From the NCBI GenBank assembly GCA_022767125.1, contig JALEPZ010000021.1, forward strand, positions 1 through 37,455: DNA of 37,455 bases. The letters are read 5' to 3'. The translations under genes and the position numbers were made by a program. This document shows, piece by piece, positions 24,227 through 31,957 of this stretch. How positions within the stretch are numbered: the stretch's first letter is position 1; each line of letters begins with the position of its first letter. The notes beneath the pieces were generated by a model. The model was given only the letters and a program-made list of their open reading frames with translations. It was not told where the DNA came from and did no database searches. This stretch comes from Phocaeicola plebeius. Its GTDB lineage: Bacteria > Bacteroidota > Bacteroidia > Bacteroidales > Bacteroidaceae.

Positions 24227-24246
24227 AAGCGTAAGCACAGCGGTCG

Positions 24247-24301
24247 TAAGGAGGTGACGATGCCTGTCGTTAGACTGTTACGATGGCAGTTGTTATTTTA
24301 A
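24247..24301 (+). other. possible micro-ORF (13 codons) with near-perfect Shine-Dalgarno
   Basis: TAAGGAGGTGA (24247-24257) is complementary over its full length to the usual 16S rRNA 3' end. An ATG follows at 24260 and opens MPVVRLLRWQLLF before a TAA. In a phylum that seldom uses Shine-Dalgarno pairing this stands out. The ORF is too short for any claim of a product, and chance is a real possibility. Confidence 0.25.
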
Positions 24302-24530
24302 CAGAAATTTAGTTTCTGGCTTTTTAGAAGAAATGCCGCCGTTTCTTCTGGCATTCGGCCGTAGTTTTTTTCTTTTCATTACCATTATGTAAAAACAGGC
24401 GTATTTATGACTGGTGTACGGAGGAGGGCGTTCTGGTGATTTTTAGCTTTTTTATCCTCATTCTTTCCGCTTGTCTGGGAGAAAATGACTATATTCGCTG
24501 TAGAAATACCTATAGAAAAGGAGGCAAATG

Positions 24531-25076
24531 ATGAAAACATTCAATTATTCGCTGGCCAGCAGCCTGTGTGCGCTGATTATCGGCATCTTGTTGGTCGTAT
24601 GGCCCGGAATGGCAGTCAATTACCTGGTCATTACCATCGGGGTATTGTTTCTTATCCCGGGCTTGCTGGGACTGTTCACCTCGATTACCCAGCGTTCGGC
24701 GCAGCGTTCTGCGTTTCCGGTAGTAGCCCTGGGCAGTGCGTTGTTCGGCATTTGGCTGATTATTATGCCGGGCTTTTTTGTCAGTATCCTGATGTATGTC
24801 TTGGGTGCCTTGCTGGTGTTGGCCGGGGTCAGCCAGTTGTCCAATCTGGCGGCGGCCCGAGCGCAGCTGCCCGTTCCGTGGGCCTGGTTGGTGGTGCCCG
24901 TCCTGGTCTTCGTGGCAGGTCTGGTGGTACTGTTCAATCCTTTCGAGGCAGCCACGGTCCCCTTCATCCTGTTGGGAGCTGCCGCCATCGTCTACGCCCT
25001 GACCGATCTGGTCCGCCTGTTCCGCTACCGCCGCCGCAACGAGGGGCACATGACGGATGTGGAAATCATCGAATAG
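24531..25076 (+). CDS. DUF308 / HdeD-family membrane protein (181 aa)
   Basis: Inner-membrane protein with about six hydrophobic segments in three hairpin pairs (for example LCALIIGILLVVWPGMAVNY, then LFGIWLIIMPGFFVSILMYVLGALLVLAG, then WLVVPVLVFVAGLVVLF). The repeated GIxLxxxPG pattern is typical of DUF308, the family of E. coli HdeD, which is linked to acid resistance. Function in Bacteroidetes is unknown. A strong AAGGAGG (24518-24524) fits this ATG with six bases of spacing; the adjacent ATG at 24528 is only three bases away. The C-terminus is a short charged tail. It is probably monocistronic, ending at the hairpin at 25096. Confidence 0.88.
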   Translation: MKTFNYSLASSLCALIIGILLVVWPGMAVNYLVITIGVLFLIPGLLGLFTSITQRSAQRSAFPVVALGSALFGIWLIIMPGFFVSILMYVLGALLVLAGVSQLSNLAAARAQLPVPWAWLVVPVLVFVAGLVVLFNPFEAATVPFILLGAAAIVYALTDLVRLFRYRRRNEGHMTDVEIIE

Positions 25077-25095
25077 CCGGGATGCAGGAACACCC

Positions 25096-25144
25096 TACGA
25101 AAACAGGAGGCAAGACCCTTGTCGGTTTGCCTCCTGTTTTCGTA
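25096..25144. terminator. bidirectional terminator between the DUF308 gene and rplS
   Basis: Perfect 18-bp arms, TACGAAAACAGGAGGCAA (25096-25113) and its complement (25127-25144), around a 13-base loop. The A-rich outer arm becomes a U-tract in either direction. It serves the convergent genes on both sides. Confidence 0.92.
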
Positions 25145-25168
25145 TGTAAGGAATACTTGATTTCAATC

Positions 25169-25525
25169 TTAGGCGTTGTTCACGCGCTTTTCCTGAATTC
25201 TTGCCTTCTTACCGGTAAGTGCACGCAGGTAGTACAACTTAGCGCGACGAACCTTACCCACTTTGTTGACAGTGATGCTGTCGATAGCCGGAGATTCCAA
25301 GGGGAAGATACGTTCTACACCTACAGTTCCCGACATTTTGCGAACCGTGAAGCGCTTCTTTTCGCCGTGGCCGCAGATTTTGATGACAACGCCGCGATAC
25401 AGCTGTACACGTTCCTTGTTACCTTCAATAATACGATAAGCTACTGTAATTGTGTCACCTGCCTTGAATGAAGGATGCTGTTTGCCAGTAGCAAATGCTT
25501 CTTCAGCAATTTTAATTAAATCCAT
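25169..25525 (-). CDS. rplS: 50S ribosomal protein L19 (118 aa)
   Basis: Component of the large ribosomal subunit near the 30S interface. The core blocks [29 protein letters not shown] and the C-terminal [19 protein letters not shown] are diagnostic. I set the start at 25525 ([20 protein letters not shown]), behind AAAGGAAAC. The frame runs upstream to 25639, but that stretch overlaps the promoter. Length (118) is standard. It stands alone here, without rimM, trmD or rpsP, which accompany it in many other bacteria. A candidate promoter lies at 25609-25640 with an untranslated leader of about 75 bases. Confidence 0.98.
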   Translation of the reverse strand: MDLIKIAEEAFATGKQHPSFKAGDTITVAYRIIEGNKERVQLYRGVVIKICGHGEKKRFTVRKMSGTVGVERIFPLESPAIDSITVNKVGKVRRAKLYYLRALTGKKARIQEKRVNNA

Positions 25526-25608
25526 GTTTCCTTTAAAATTAAATTGTTTATCGTTACTACGCAACATACCAAGTATCTCTTCTTGACAGCGATTGCGCGA
25601 AAGCGGTG

Positions 25609-25640
25609 CAAAGTAACGCATTTTCCCGCTAATGGCCAAA
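25609..25640 (-). promoter_or_regulatory. candidate promoter of rplS
   Basis: Reverse strand: TTTG (25637-25640), 20-base spacer, TTACTTTG (25609-25616, one mismatch to TAnnTTTG). It is back to back with the promoter at 25666-25697. Confidence 0.5.
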
Positions 25641-25665
25641 TCTTTCGGCTTTTTTTTCGTGATTC

Positions 25666-25697
25666 TTTGGCCGAAAACGTTTTTTTTCCTACTTTTG
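25666..25697 (+). promoter_or_regulatory. promoter of the GH3 fusion gene
   Basis: TTTG (25666-25669), 20-base spacer and TACTTTTG (25690-25697, exact). Transcription would start near 25704, only about 16 bases before the ATG. Confidence 0.7.
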
Positions 25698-25719
25698 GTC
25701 GGTTAATAACGCAAAAAAT

Positions 25720-28707
25720 ATGAAACGTACGAAGATAAACAATGGATGGATGGGGACTTTGCTCTTGTTGCTGTGGGGGAGTCTGTCGGCGGGAATGGCG
25801 CAGACCACCCCTAATGTCCTGTTGCGAATGAGCGACCGGGCCGCCTGTAGCCAATGGGTGGAGCAGCAGCTGGAGGAGATGACCTTGAAAGAGAAAATCG
25901 GGCAGCTGGTGATTCATACGGTGGCACCGCTGACGACCGAGAAGAACCGGGAGAGCCTCCAGTCGGTCATCCGCGAGTATGCCATCGGTGGCTTGCTCTT
26001 TTCGGGAGGAGAGGTGGAACGGCAGGTGCAGCTGACAAACCTGGCCCAGCAGTGGAGCAGGGTGCCGTTGCTGGTGACTTTCGACGGCGAGTGGGGACTT
26101 TCGATGCGCTTGAAAGGGACACCGGGATTCCCGCGGAACCGGATTTTGGGATGCATTGCCAACGATACGCTGCTCTATCGCTACGGTAGGGAAGTGGCCC
26201 GCCAGTTGCGCGAAATCGGTGTCCAGGTGAACTTCGCCCCCGTGGCCGACGTGGACAACAATCCGGCCAACCCGGTCATCAACACCCGCTCGTTCGGAGC
26301 CTCTCCGCAGGAAGTGGCCCGGAAGGTGGTGGCGTACGCCCGCGGTCTGGAAGACGGTGGGATACTGGCGGTCTGCAAGCATTTCCCCGGGCATGGGGAT
26401 ACGGAAACCGATTCACACCGGGCCTTGCCTCACTTGCCCTTCGACCGGGCGCGGCTCGACAGTGTGGAGTGGGTTCCTTTCCGGGCAGCCATCCGTGCGG
26501 GGATTGGCGGCATGATGGTGGGCCATCTGCACGTGCCCCAATTGTCCAAGCGGCCGGCTTCCGTCTCGGGCGAGATGGTCCGGCAGACCTTGCAGGAAGA
26601 ACTGGGCTTTGAGGGACTGACCTTTACCGATGCTTTGGAAATGAAAGGTATTGCTGCCGAGGCGGAGGTGAGTGCACAGGCCTTGATGGCCGGCAACGAT
26701 ATGGTGTTGGCTCGCCGCAACCTGAAGCAGGAACTGGCTGGGGTGATGAAGGCGGTGAAGGACGGACGGCTGACCGAGGAACAGATTACCGCCAAATGCC
26801 GGAAGGTATTGACTTATAAATACGCATTGGGTCTGGCCCATCGCGTGCCGGTGGCAGAGGGCAACTGGAGCCAGCGGCTGGAGACAGCGGCCACCCGGGA
26901 GCTGGCTGCCGACCTGCAGCGGGCATCGGTAACGGTGCTGAAGAATGCGGATGCTGTGCTGCCGCTGGATTTGTCTCTTTCTGGGACCATCCTGCTCAGC
27001 CTGTCGTCGTCGTTGGCAGACGATGCTCCTTTCTATCAGGCCTTGAAAGAGTCGGTCGACCTGACTTGGGTGAAAGGAAATGCCTATTCCATGGCCGCCT
27101 TGCGCGAGAAACTGCGTCCTGCCCAGCGGGTGGTGGTGGCGCTCCATACGGCAGAGTGGGGAGGCTATGCACCGCTGCTGAAGGAGCTGGCGGCCGCTAA
27201 GCCGCTCATCATCGTGGCTTTCGGGACCCGGAAGCAGCTGCTGCCCCTTCGGGAGGCTTTGCCCAAGGCTGCGGCCGTGGTGCTGGCCCACACGGGAGAT
27301 AAAGAGGTACAGCAGTATGTGGCAGACGTGTTGGCCGGAAAGGCGAAGGCGGAGGGACGGCTCTCCGTGGGCTTTGCCGGATTCCCTACAGGCACCGGGG
27401 TCGTGGTCGATCCGGAACGACCGGTCGCCTACCTTCCGTCGGAGTTCGGGATAGATACCACCTTGCTGGCCGAGATTGACACGATTGTCGTGGAGGGACT
27501 GCGGGCCCATGCCTATCCGGGCTGTCATGTGCTGATTACGAAAAAGGGGTACCCCGTCTACAACAAGTGCTTCGGCAGCTATACCTACGAGGGGAAGGAA
27601 CCCGTACGGGAGAACAGTCTGTACGACCTGGCATCGCTGAGTAAGGTGACGGGGACGTTGCTGGCGGTCATGAAATTATATGATGAAGGCCGTTTCGGCC
27701 TCACGGACCGGGTGAGCCGTTACCTGCCGTGGCTGAAAGGAACGGACAAGGAGCGGCTGACCGTGCAGGATCTGCTCTTCCACCAGTCGGGCTTGCCGGC
27801 CTATCTCCCCTTTTATCGGGCTGCCGTGAACGACTCTACCTGCAAGGGAGGATGGTCCCGGAAAAAGCCCGACCGCTACCACCGCCTGCGGATGGATACC
27901 CACCTGTATGTGTCCACCGAATTCAGCTATCTCGACGAGTGGGTGCGCCCGTTGGGCGAGAATGCCTATGCGCTGCGCCTTTCCGACAGCCTGTCGCTGA
28001 ATCCTGCATTCCGGGAAGAACTGTTGCAGCAGATTGTCAAGACGCCTCTCCGCAGCCGCACCTACCGCTACAGCTGCCTGAACTTCATCCTGCTGAAAGA
28101 GATGGTGGAGGTGCTGGCCGAAGAACCGATGGACGAGTACCTCGACCGCGTGTTCTACCGCCCCATGGGCTTGCAGCATACCGCCTACCGCCCGTTGCGG
28201 CGTTTCCCGCCCGAACAGATTGTCCCTACCGTACAGAAGGACCTGTTGCGGAGAGGGGAGGTGAGAGGATATGTCCAGGATGAGGCGGCTGCTTTTCTCG
28301 GCGGCGTGTCGGGCAATGCCGGCCTGTTTTCTACGGCCCGCGATGTGGCGGTGATTTTCCAGCTGCTGCTCGACAAGGGGGTGTGTGGCGACCGCCGCTA
28401 CCTGACCCGCAGCACGTGCGAGCTGTTCACCACCATGAAGGCGCGGAACAGCCGTCGCGGACTGGGCTTCGACAAGCCGCAGCCGGGGACGGCATCCGCA
28501 GGGCCTTGCGCTCCGAACACGCCGGCTTGTGTGTTCGGACATACCGGCTACACCGGTACGTGTGCCTGGGCCGATCCCGAAAACGATCTGGTGTATGTAT
28601 TCCTGAGCAATCGCGTCTATCCGCAGGTGTACGGCAGCAGTGCCTTGTCCCGATTGGACATTCGTTCGCGTATTCAGGAAGTTATGTACCGGAGTCTGAA
28701 GAAATAA
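25720..28707 (+). CDS. secreted GH3 (NagZ-like) glycosidase fused to a serine beta-lactamase-like domain (995 aa)
   Basis: Residues 1-27 form a signal peptide (basic start, Leu-rich core, ending GMAQ). The GH3 domain spans about residues 40-370. It has the NagZ loop KHFPGHGDTETDSH (220-233), which carries the Asp-His acid/base pair (D231, H233), and the nucleophile D304 in FTDALEMKG, so it should be a beta-N-acetylhexosaminidase type. A GH3 C-terminal sandwich follows at about 400-580. The last about 390 residues are a class C beta-lactamase/DD-peptidase fold: S639-x-x-K642 in SLSK, and HTG in FGHTGYTG. At the usual YxN position the chain reads YSC (in YRYSCLNF), so the third motif is altered. 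The fusion links glycan and peptide cleavage and suggests wall recycling outside the inner membrane. Substrates are not known. Confidence 0.93.
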   Translation: MKRTKINNGWMGTLLLLLWGSLSAGMAQTTPNVLLRMSDRAACSQWVEQQLEEMTLKEKIGQLVIHTVAPLTTEKNRESLQSVIREYAIGGLLFSGGEVERQVQLTNLAQQWSRVPLLVTFDGEWGLSMRLKGTPGFPRNRILGCIANDTLLYRYGREVARQLREIGVQVNFAPVADVDNNPANPVINTRSFGASPQEVARKVVAYARGLEDGGILAVCKHFPGHGDTETDSHRALPHLPFDRARLDSVEWVPFRAAIRAGIGGMMVGHLHVPQLSKRPASVSGEMVRQTLQEELGFEGLTFTDALEMKGIAAEAEVSAQALMAGNDMVLARRNLKQELAGVMKAVKDGRLTEEQITAKCRKVLTYKYALGLAHRVPVAEGNWSQRLETAATRELAADLQRASVTVLKNADAVLPLDLSLSGTILLSLSSSLADDAPFYQALKESVDLTWVKGNAYSMAALREKLRPAQRVVVALHTAEWGGYAPLLKELAAAKPLIIVAFGTRKQLLPLREALPKAAAVVLAHTGDKEVQQYVADVLAGKAKAEGRLSVGFAGFPTGTGVVVDPERPVAYLPSEFGIDTTLLAEIDTIVVEGLRAHAYPGCHVLITKKGYPVYNKCFGSYTYEGKEPVRENSLYDLASLSKVTGTLLAVMKLYDEGRFGLTDRVSRYLPWLKGTDKERLTVQDLLFHQSGLPAYLPFYRAAVNDSTCKGGWSRKKPDRYHRLRMDTHLYVSTEFSYLDEWVRPLGENAYALRLSDSLSLNPAFREELLQQIVKTPLRSRTYRYSCLNFILLKEMVEVLAEEPMDEYLDRVFYRPMGLQHTAYRPLRRFPPEQIVPTVQKDLLRRGEVRGYVQDEAAAFLGGVSGNAGLFSTARDVAVIFQLLLDKGVCGDRRYLTRSTCELFTTMKARNSRRGLGFDKPQPGTASAGPCAPNTPACVFGHTGYTGTCAWADPENDLVYVFLSNRVYPQVYGSSALSRLDIRSRIQEVMYRSLKK

Positions 28708-28784
28708 GGGTCGTATGCTATTTAGACGTTGTACAAATTGTGCAGATTTTGCCATGCCGGTGTTACAACCAATCATAAAATACT

Positions 28785-28792
28785 TATCTTTG
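28785..28792 (+). promoter_or_regulatory. candidate -7 element of the ferredoxin gene
   Basis: TATCTTTG matches TAnnTTTG exactly, 50 bases before the ATG. No clear -33 TTTG is seen at the right distance. Confidence 0.45.
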
Positions 28793-28842
28793 CAATAACA
28801 ATTAGTACTAATAAATTAACAACTTAATTAACTTTTACTACA

Positions 28843-29010
28843 ATGGCTTACGTAATTGGTGACGATTGTATCGCTTGCGGTACTTGTATCGATGAATGCC
28901 CGGTTGGCGCAATCTCTGAAGGTGACAAGTATTCTATTAACCCGGATATGTGTACAGAATGTGGAACATGCGCAGATGTATGTCCTTCTGAAGCTATCCA
29001 CCAGGGATAA
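28843..29010 (+). CDS. 2[4Fe-4S] ferredoxin (55 aa)
   Basis: Small clostridial-type electron carrier. Two cluster motifs are present: CIACGTCIDECP in the first half and CTECGTCADVCP in the second, each with CxxCxxCxxxCP spacing, giving all eight ligands. The length of 55 residues and the internal duplication are typical. It should serve pyruvate:ferredoxin oxidoreductase, hydrogenase or Rnf-like partners in an anaerobe, none of which is adjacent. It is monocistronic: it has its own -7 element and a strong terminator 37 bases after the stop. The upstream AT-rich leader (ATTAACAACTTAATTAACTT) without Shine-Dalgarno is typical of highly expressed Bacteroides genes. Confidence 0.97.
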   Translation: MAYVIGDDCIACGTCIDECPVGAISEGDKYSINPDMCTECGTCADVCPSEAIHQG

Positions 29011-29047
29011 TCGGACGATACGACGTCGATAAACTGACAACAAACAG

Positions 29048-29083
29048 AACGGGCTGCCTCGGTTTCGAAGCAGCCCGTTTTCG
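29048..29083 (+). terminator. terminator of the ferredoxin gene
   Basis: Ten-pair GC-rich stem, AACGGGCTGC (29048-29057) and GCAGCCCGTT (29070-29079), with a 12-base loop, running into TTTTCG. Confidence 0.92.
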
Positions 29084-29156
29084 TATGTACGGTCGGGGAA
29101 CCTGTCCGAAAACCTTGGAGCCCCTTTCCAACTATCATGTTTGGACCACCCTCCAA

Positions 29157-29235
29157 CTGTCATGCTGAACGGAGTGAAGCATCTGTATACATCCACTTAG
29201 TGCTGACAGATTTCTCACTTCGTTCGAAATGACAG
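29157..29235. repeat. REP-like palindromic repeat, copy 3
   Basis: The left arm starts CTGTCATGCTGAACGGAGTG and the right arm (29206-29235) is its imperfect inverse, ending TTCGAAATGACAG. The left arm with its extension ATCTGTATACATCCACTTA is nearly identical to copy 2 at 6525. It sits between the ferredoxin terminator and the end of the outer-membrane protein gene. Confidence 0.75.
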
Positions 29236-29280
29236 AAAATGAAGAGTGGAAAAACAACTTCGGACAGCCTGGGGCAGTTG

Positions 29281-30486
29281 TCAGAAGGCTTCTGTCATGT
29301 TGAAATAGAACAGGTTCTGCTCGTTCTTGAAGTTGCGGCCAAAGTCCAGGCGTACGTTCATACGGGGCTGCACTTCGATGCGCAGGCCCAGTCCGGCATT
29401 GGGGAGTACGCCTTCTATCTTGCCCGGAGTAGGGCCCATACATCCTACGCCGCCCCATGCCACGAATCCCAGATGGTAGAGAAGTCGCTTGAGCGGAGTG
29501 CTGCGGTCGTTGTTGAACATCTGGCGGTATTCTACGAGGGCGATGTGCGAGGACTTGTCGCGGTATTGCCCCTTGTAATAGCCGCGCAGGTCGAACGGGG
29601 TGCCGGTCTGTACATACTTGTCCAGCGGGATGTTGTGGCCGAATACATGTTTGGTCTGTGCGGTCCAGGCCAGCACCTTGCGTTGGCCCACCGATTTGTA
29701 CTGGCGGTAGTCCAGTTCGAGGGTGTAGAAGCGGTTGTCGCTGCCCAGCCATTTCTGATACATCAGTCCCCTGAAATCCACGTAGAGCCCCCGGTAGGGG
29801 TTGGCCGGTATGTCGCGCGAGTCGTAGGACAGGAGGAAGCCGATGCCGGAACTGAAGTTGCGGTAGCCGCTGGCATCGCCGCCGGCTCTTGTCCAGTCGG
29901 GCTGGGTGGCCAGTCCGGAAGCCGGTTCGGTGAACCTGCTGTAGCTGATGTCCACCTGCGGGCCGAGGAAGATGTTGCTTTGTCCCAGCCGGAACAGGAA
30001 CCAGGGGTTGAGCTGCAGGGTGCTGTTGCGGTATTCACTGGTCGAGTCGCTCCGTTCGTACACCCGGTTGACCGCATAGCCCCGTCCGTAGAAGTTCTCC
30101 CGGGTGTTCTTGTAGACGAACAGTCCGAAGATGCGGAACTTGTCGTTGCGGAAGAACAGTTGGGGCTTTACCATGAAATTCACGCCCCCTTCAAACAGGT
30201 AGGCGACGGCGAAAGGCAGTACCGAGCGGCGCATGGTGGTGTCGCGGGCATCCATCCGGAAGGTCATCAGGGCACTCCCGCCGATCAGCATTCCGAAGTC
30301 GGGGGTGTAGCTGGGTCCTCCCAATATGTTATAATGTAGGTTGCGCCGGGCCACTTTCTGCCGGTGCAGTTCTTTGGCCGAGCGTGTCGAGCGGATGGAG
30401 TCGTCTGCCGCAGCTGGGGATTCCTGGGCCGACAGCCAGTTCCCCCATCCTACCGAGAGCAGGCACAGTAAAAGGAATTTCTTCAT
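29281..30486 (-). CDS. outer-membrane beta-barrel protein, BamA/TamA-like barrel without POTRA (401 aa)
   Basis: A signal peptide (MKKFLLLCLL... to LSAQ, about 21 residues) is followed by a 380-residue chain of alternating polar and aromatic residues typical of barrel strands. It ends in a terminal Phe (NMTEAF), the usual outer-membrane insertion signal. The blocks GPSYTPDFGMLIGGSALM, ISYSRF, GIGFLLSYDSRDIPANPYRG and GLGLRIEVQPRMNVRLDFGRN resemble the D15/Omp85 surface-antigen barrel (PF01103). In particular, GIGFLLSYDSRD plus NP.RG is a hallmark. There is no room for POTRA domains, so it is the short, barrel-only type. Cargo or function is unknown. A weak hairpin follows the stop on this strand (29254-29281). 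Confidence 0.85.
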   Translation of the reverse strand: MKKFLLLCLLSVGWGNWLSAQESPAAADDSIRSTRSAKELHRQKVARRNLHYNILGGPSYTPDFGMLIGGSALMTFRMDARDTTMRRSVLPFAVAYLFEGGVNFMVKPQLFFRNDKFRIFGLFVYKNTRENFYGRGYAVNRVYERSDSTSEYRNSTLQLNPWFLFRLGQSNIFLGPQVDISYSRFTEPASGLATQPDWTRAGGDASGYRNFSSGIGFLLSYDSRDIPANPYRGLYVDFRGLMYQKWLGSDNRFYTLELDYRQYKSVGQRKVLAWTAQTKHVFGHNIPLDKYVQTGTPFDLRGYYKGQYRDKSSHIALVEYRQMFNNDRSTPLKRLLYHLGFVAWGGVGCMGPTPGKIEGVLPNAGLGLRIEVQPRMNVRLDFGRNFKNEQNLFYFNMTEAF

Positions 30487-30649
30487 GGCGTTTTCTTGCT
30501 GGGTGGTTATATCCTGTTTATAGCCGACAAAGGTAGAAAAGAAATCCGGAAGCCCGACTTTTTATTTATCGGAGATTCTGGTCTTCTTGTCAGATTTGTT
30601 GTCCTGTTGTGCCTTATGCCAAAATATTTTTGAAAAAATGGTAATCCGC

Positions 30650-30680
30650 TTGCCTATCTGACGCTTATTGCTTATTTTTA
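30650..30680 (+). promoter_or_regulatory. candidate promoter of pepT-gcvT
   Basis: TTG (30650-30652), 20-base spacer and TATTTTTA (30673-30680, one mismatch to TAnnTTTG), 28 bases before the pepT ATG. Confidence 0.4.
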
Positions 30681-30707
30681 CGCTGTCAAAACAAAAGGAA
30701 CCAAATT

Positions 30708-31934
30708 ATGACAGTAATTGAACGCTTTTTAAAGTATGTAACCTTCGATACCCAGTCGGACGAGTCGACAGGGGTAACTCCCAGTACTCCGAAACAGATG
30801 GTATTTGCCAAATATTTGAAAACCGAGCTGGAAGAGCTGGGCTTGGAAGAAATCACGCTCGACGAGAATGGCTATTTGTTCGCCACCTTGCCGGCCAATG
30901 TAGACCGCGAAATCCCGGTGGTGGGATTCATCGCCCATATGGACACCAGTCCGGATGCCAGTGGCACGAACGTGAAGCCGCGCATCGTCAAGGACTACGA
31001 CGGCGGAGACATTGTCCTCTGCAAGGACGACGACATCATTCTTTCTCCCCGTCAGTTCCCCGAGTTGCTGGACCATACCGGTGAGGACCTCATCGTGACG
31101 GACGGACACACCTTGCTGGGGGCCGACGACAAGGCCGGGGTGGCCGAGATCATTGCAGCGGTGGCCTACTTGAAGGAACATCCTGAAATAGAGCACGGGA
31201 AGATCCGCATCGGTTTCAATCCTGACGAGGAAATCGGCATGGGTGCCAAGAAGTTTGATGTGAAGGCATTCGGTTGCAAGTGGGCCTACACGATGGACGG
31301 AAGCGAAGTCGGCGAACTGGAGTTCGAGAACTTCAACGCTGCGGCTGCCAAGGTGACCGTCCGGGGACGCAACGTGCATCCGGGGTATGCCAAGAACAAG
31401 ATGATCAACTCGTTGCTGGTGGCCCATGAACTGGTCGGCCTGCTGCCTGCCGACGAAACGCCTGCCACGACCGAGGGCTATGAAGGCTTCTTCCACCTGA
31501 CGGGTATGGATGGGGACGTGGAACATACGGAACTGTCGTTCATCATCCGCGACCACGACCGCCAGAAGTTCGAGGCCCGCAAGCGGTTCCTGCAGGTATG
31601 TGCAGACCAGCTGAACGAACGCTACGGGGCGAACGTGGTGAAGGTGGACTTGCACGACCAGTACTACAACATGCGCGAACAGGTGGAACCGCTGATGCAC
31701 ATCATCGACCTGGCGTTCGGCGCCATGAAGGAAGCCGGAGTGGAACCGAAGGTGAGGGCCATCCGCGGCGGAACGGACGGTGCCCAGCTTTCGTTCAAGG
31801 GACTGCCTTGTCCGAACATCTTTGCCGGTGGACTGAATTTCCATGGCCGTTACGAGTTCGTGCCCATTCCTTCCATCTGGAAGGCCATGATGGTCATTGT
31901 AAAGATTGCCGAACTGACGGCGAGAAGATATTAA
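30708..31934 (+). CDS. pepT: peptidase T, tripeptide aminopeptidase (408 aa)
   Basis: Cytoplasmic M20-family zinc aminopeptidase that removes N-terminal residues from tripeptides. The dizinc site is seen in [14 protein letters not shown] (His and the catalytic Asp), [13 protein letters not shown] (bridging Asp), [11 protein letters not shown] (general base Glu and metal Glu), the central [17 protein letters not shown] and the C-terminal [15 protein letters not shown] with the last His ligand. Length (408) matches PepT. AAAGGAACCAAATT precedes the ATG. It is followed after 23 bases by gcvT, so the two are probably cotranscribed. Confidence 0.97.
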   Translation: MTVIERFLKYVTFDTQSDESTGVTPSTPKQMVFAKYLKTELEELGLEEITLDENGYLFATLPANVDREIPVVGFIAHMDTSPDASGTNVKPRIVKDYDGGDIVLCKDDDIILSPRQFPELLDHTGEDLIVTDGHTLLGADDKAGVAEIIAAVAYLKEHPEIEHGKIRIGFNPDEEIGMGAKKFDVKAFGCKWAYTMDGSEVGELEFENFNAAAAKVTVRGRNVHPGYAKNKMINSLLVAHELVGLLPADETPATTEGYEGFFHLTGMDGDVEHTELSFIIRDHDRQKFEARKRFLQVCADQLNERYGANVVKVDLHDQYYNMREQVEPLMHIIDLAFGAMKEAGVEPKVRAIRGGTDGAQLSFKGLPCPNIFAGGLNFHGRYEFVPIPSIWKAMMVIVKIAELTARRY

Positions 31935-31957
31935 CCTATTATAAAACTTAGATCGCA

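Larger units (their letters stand above)
24065..24527. other. gene-poor stretch between the trp promoter and the DUF308 gene
   Basis: No recognisable gene. It holds the 23-bp repeats (24171-24226), a tiny ORF behind a near-perfect Shine-Dalgarno (24247-24301), an 8-bp hairpin AGAAGAAA/TTTCTTCT (24326-24349), and T-runs near 24364. No confident promoter for the DUF308 gene was found. Confidence 0.6.

Noticed and set aside
24485..25471. Forward open frame of 328 codons overlapping the DUF308 gene and rplS
   Set aside because: It crosses a bidirectional terminator and two real genes in other frames, and its start lacks a ribosome site.
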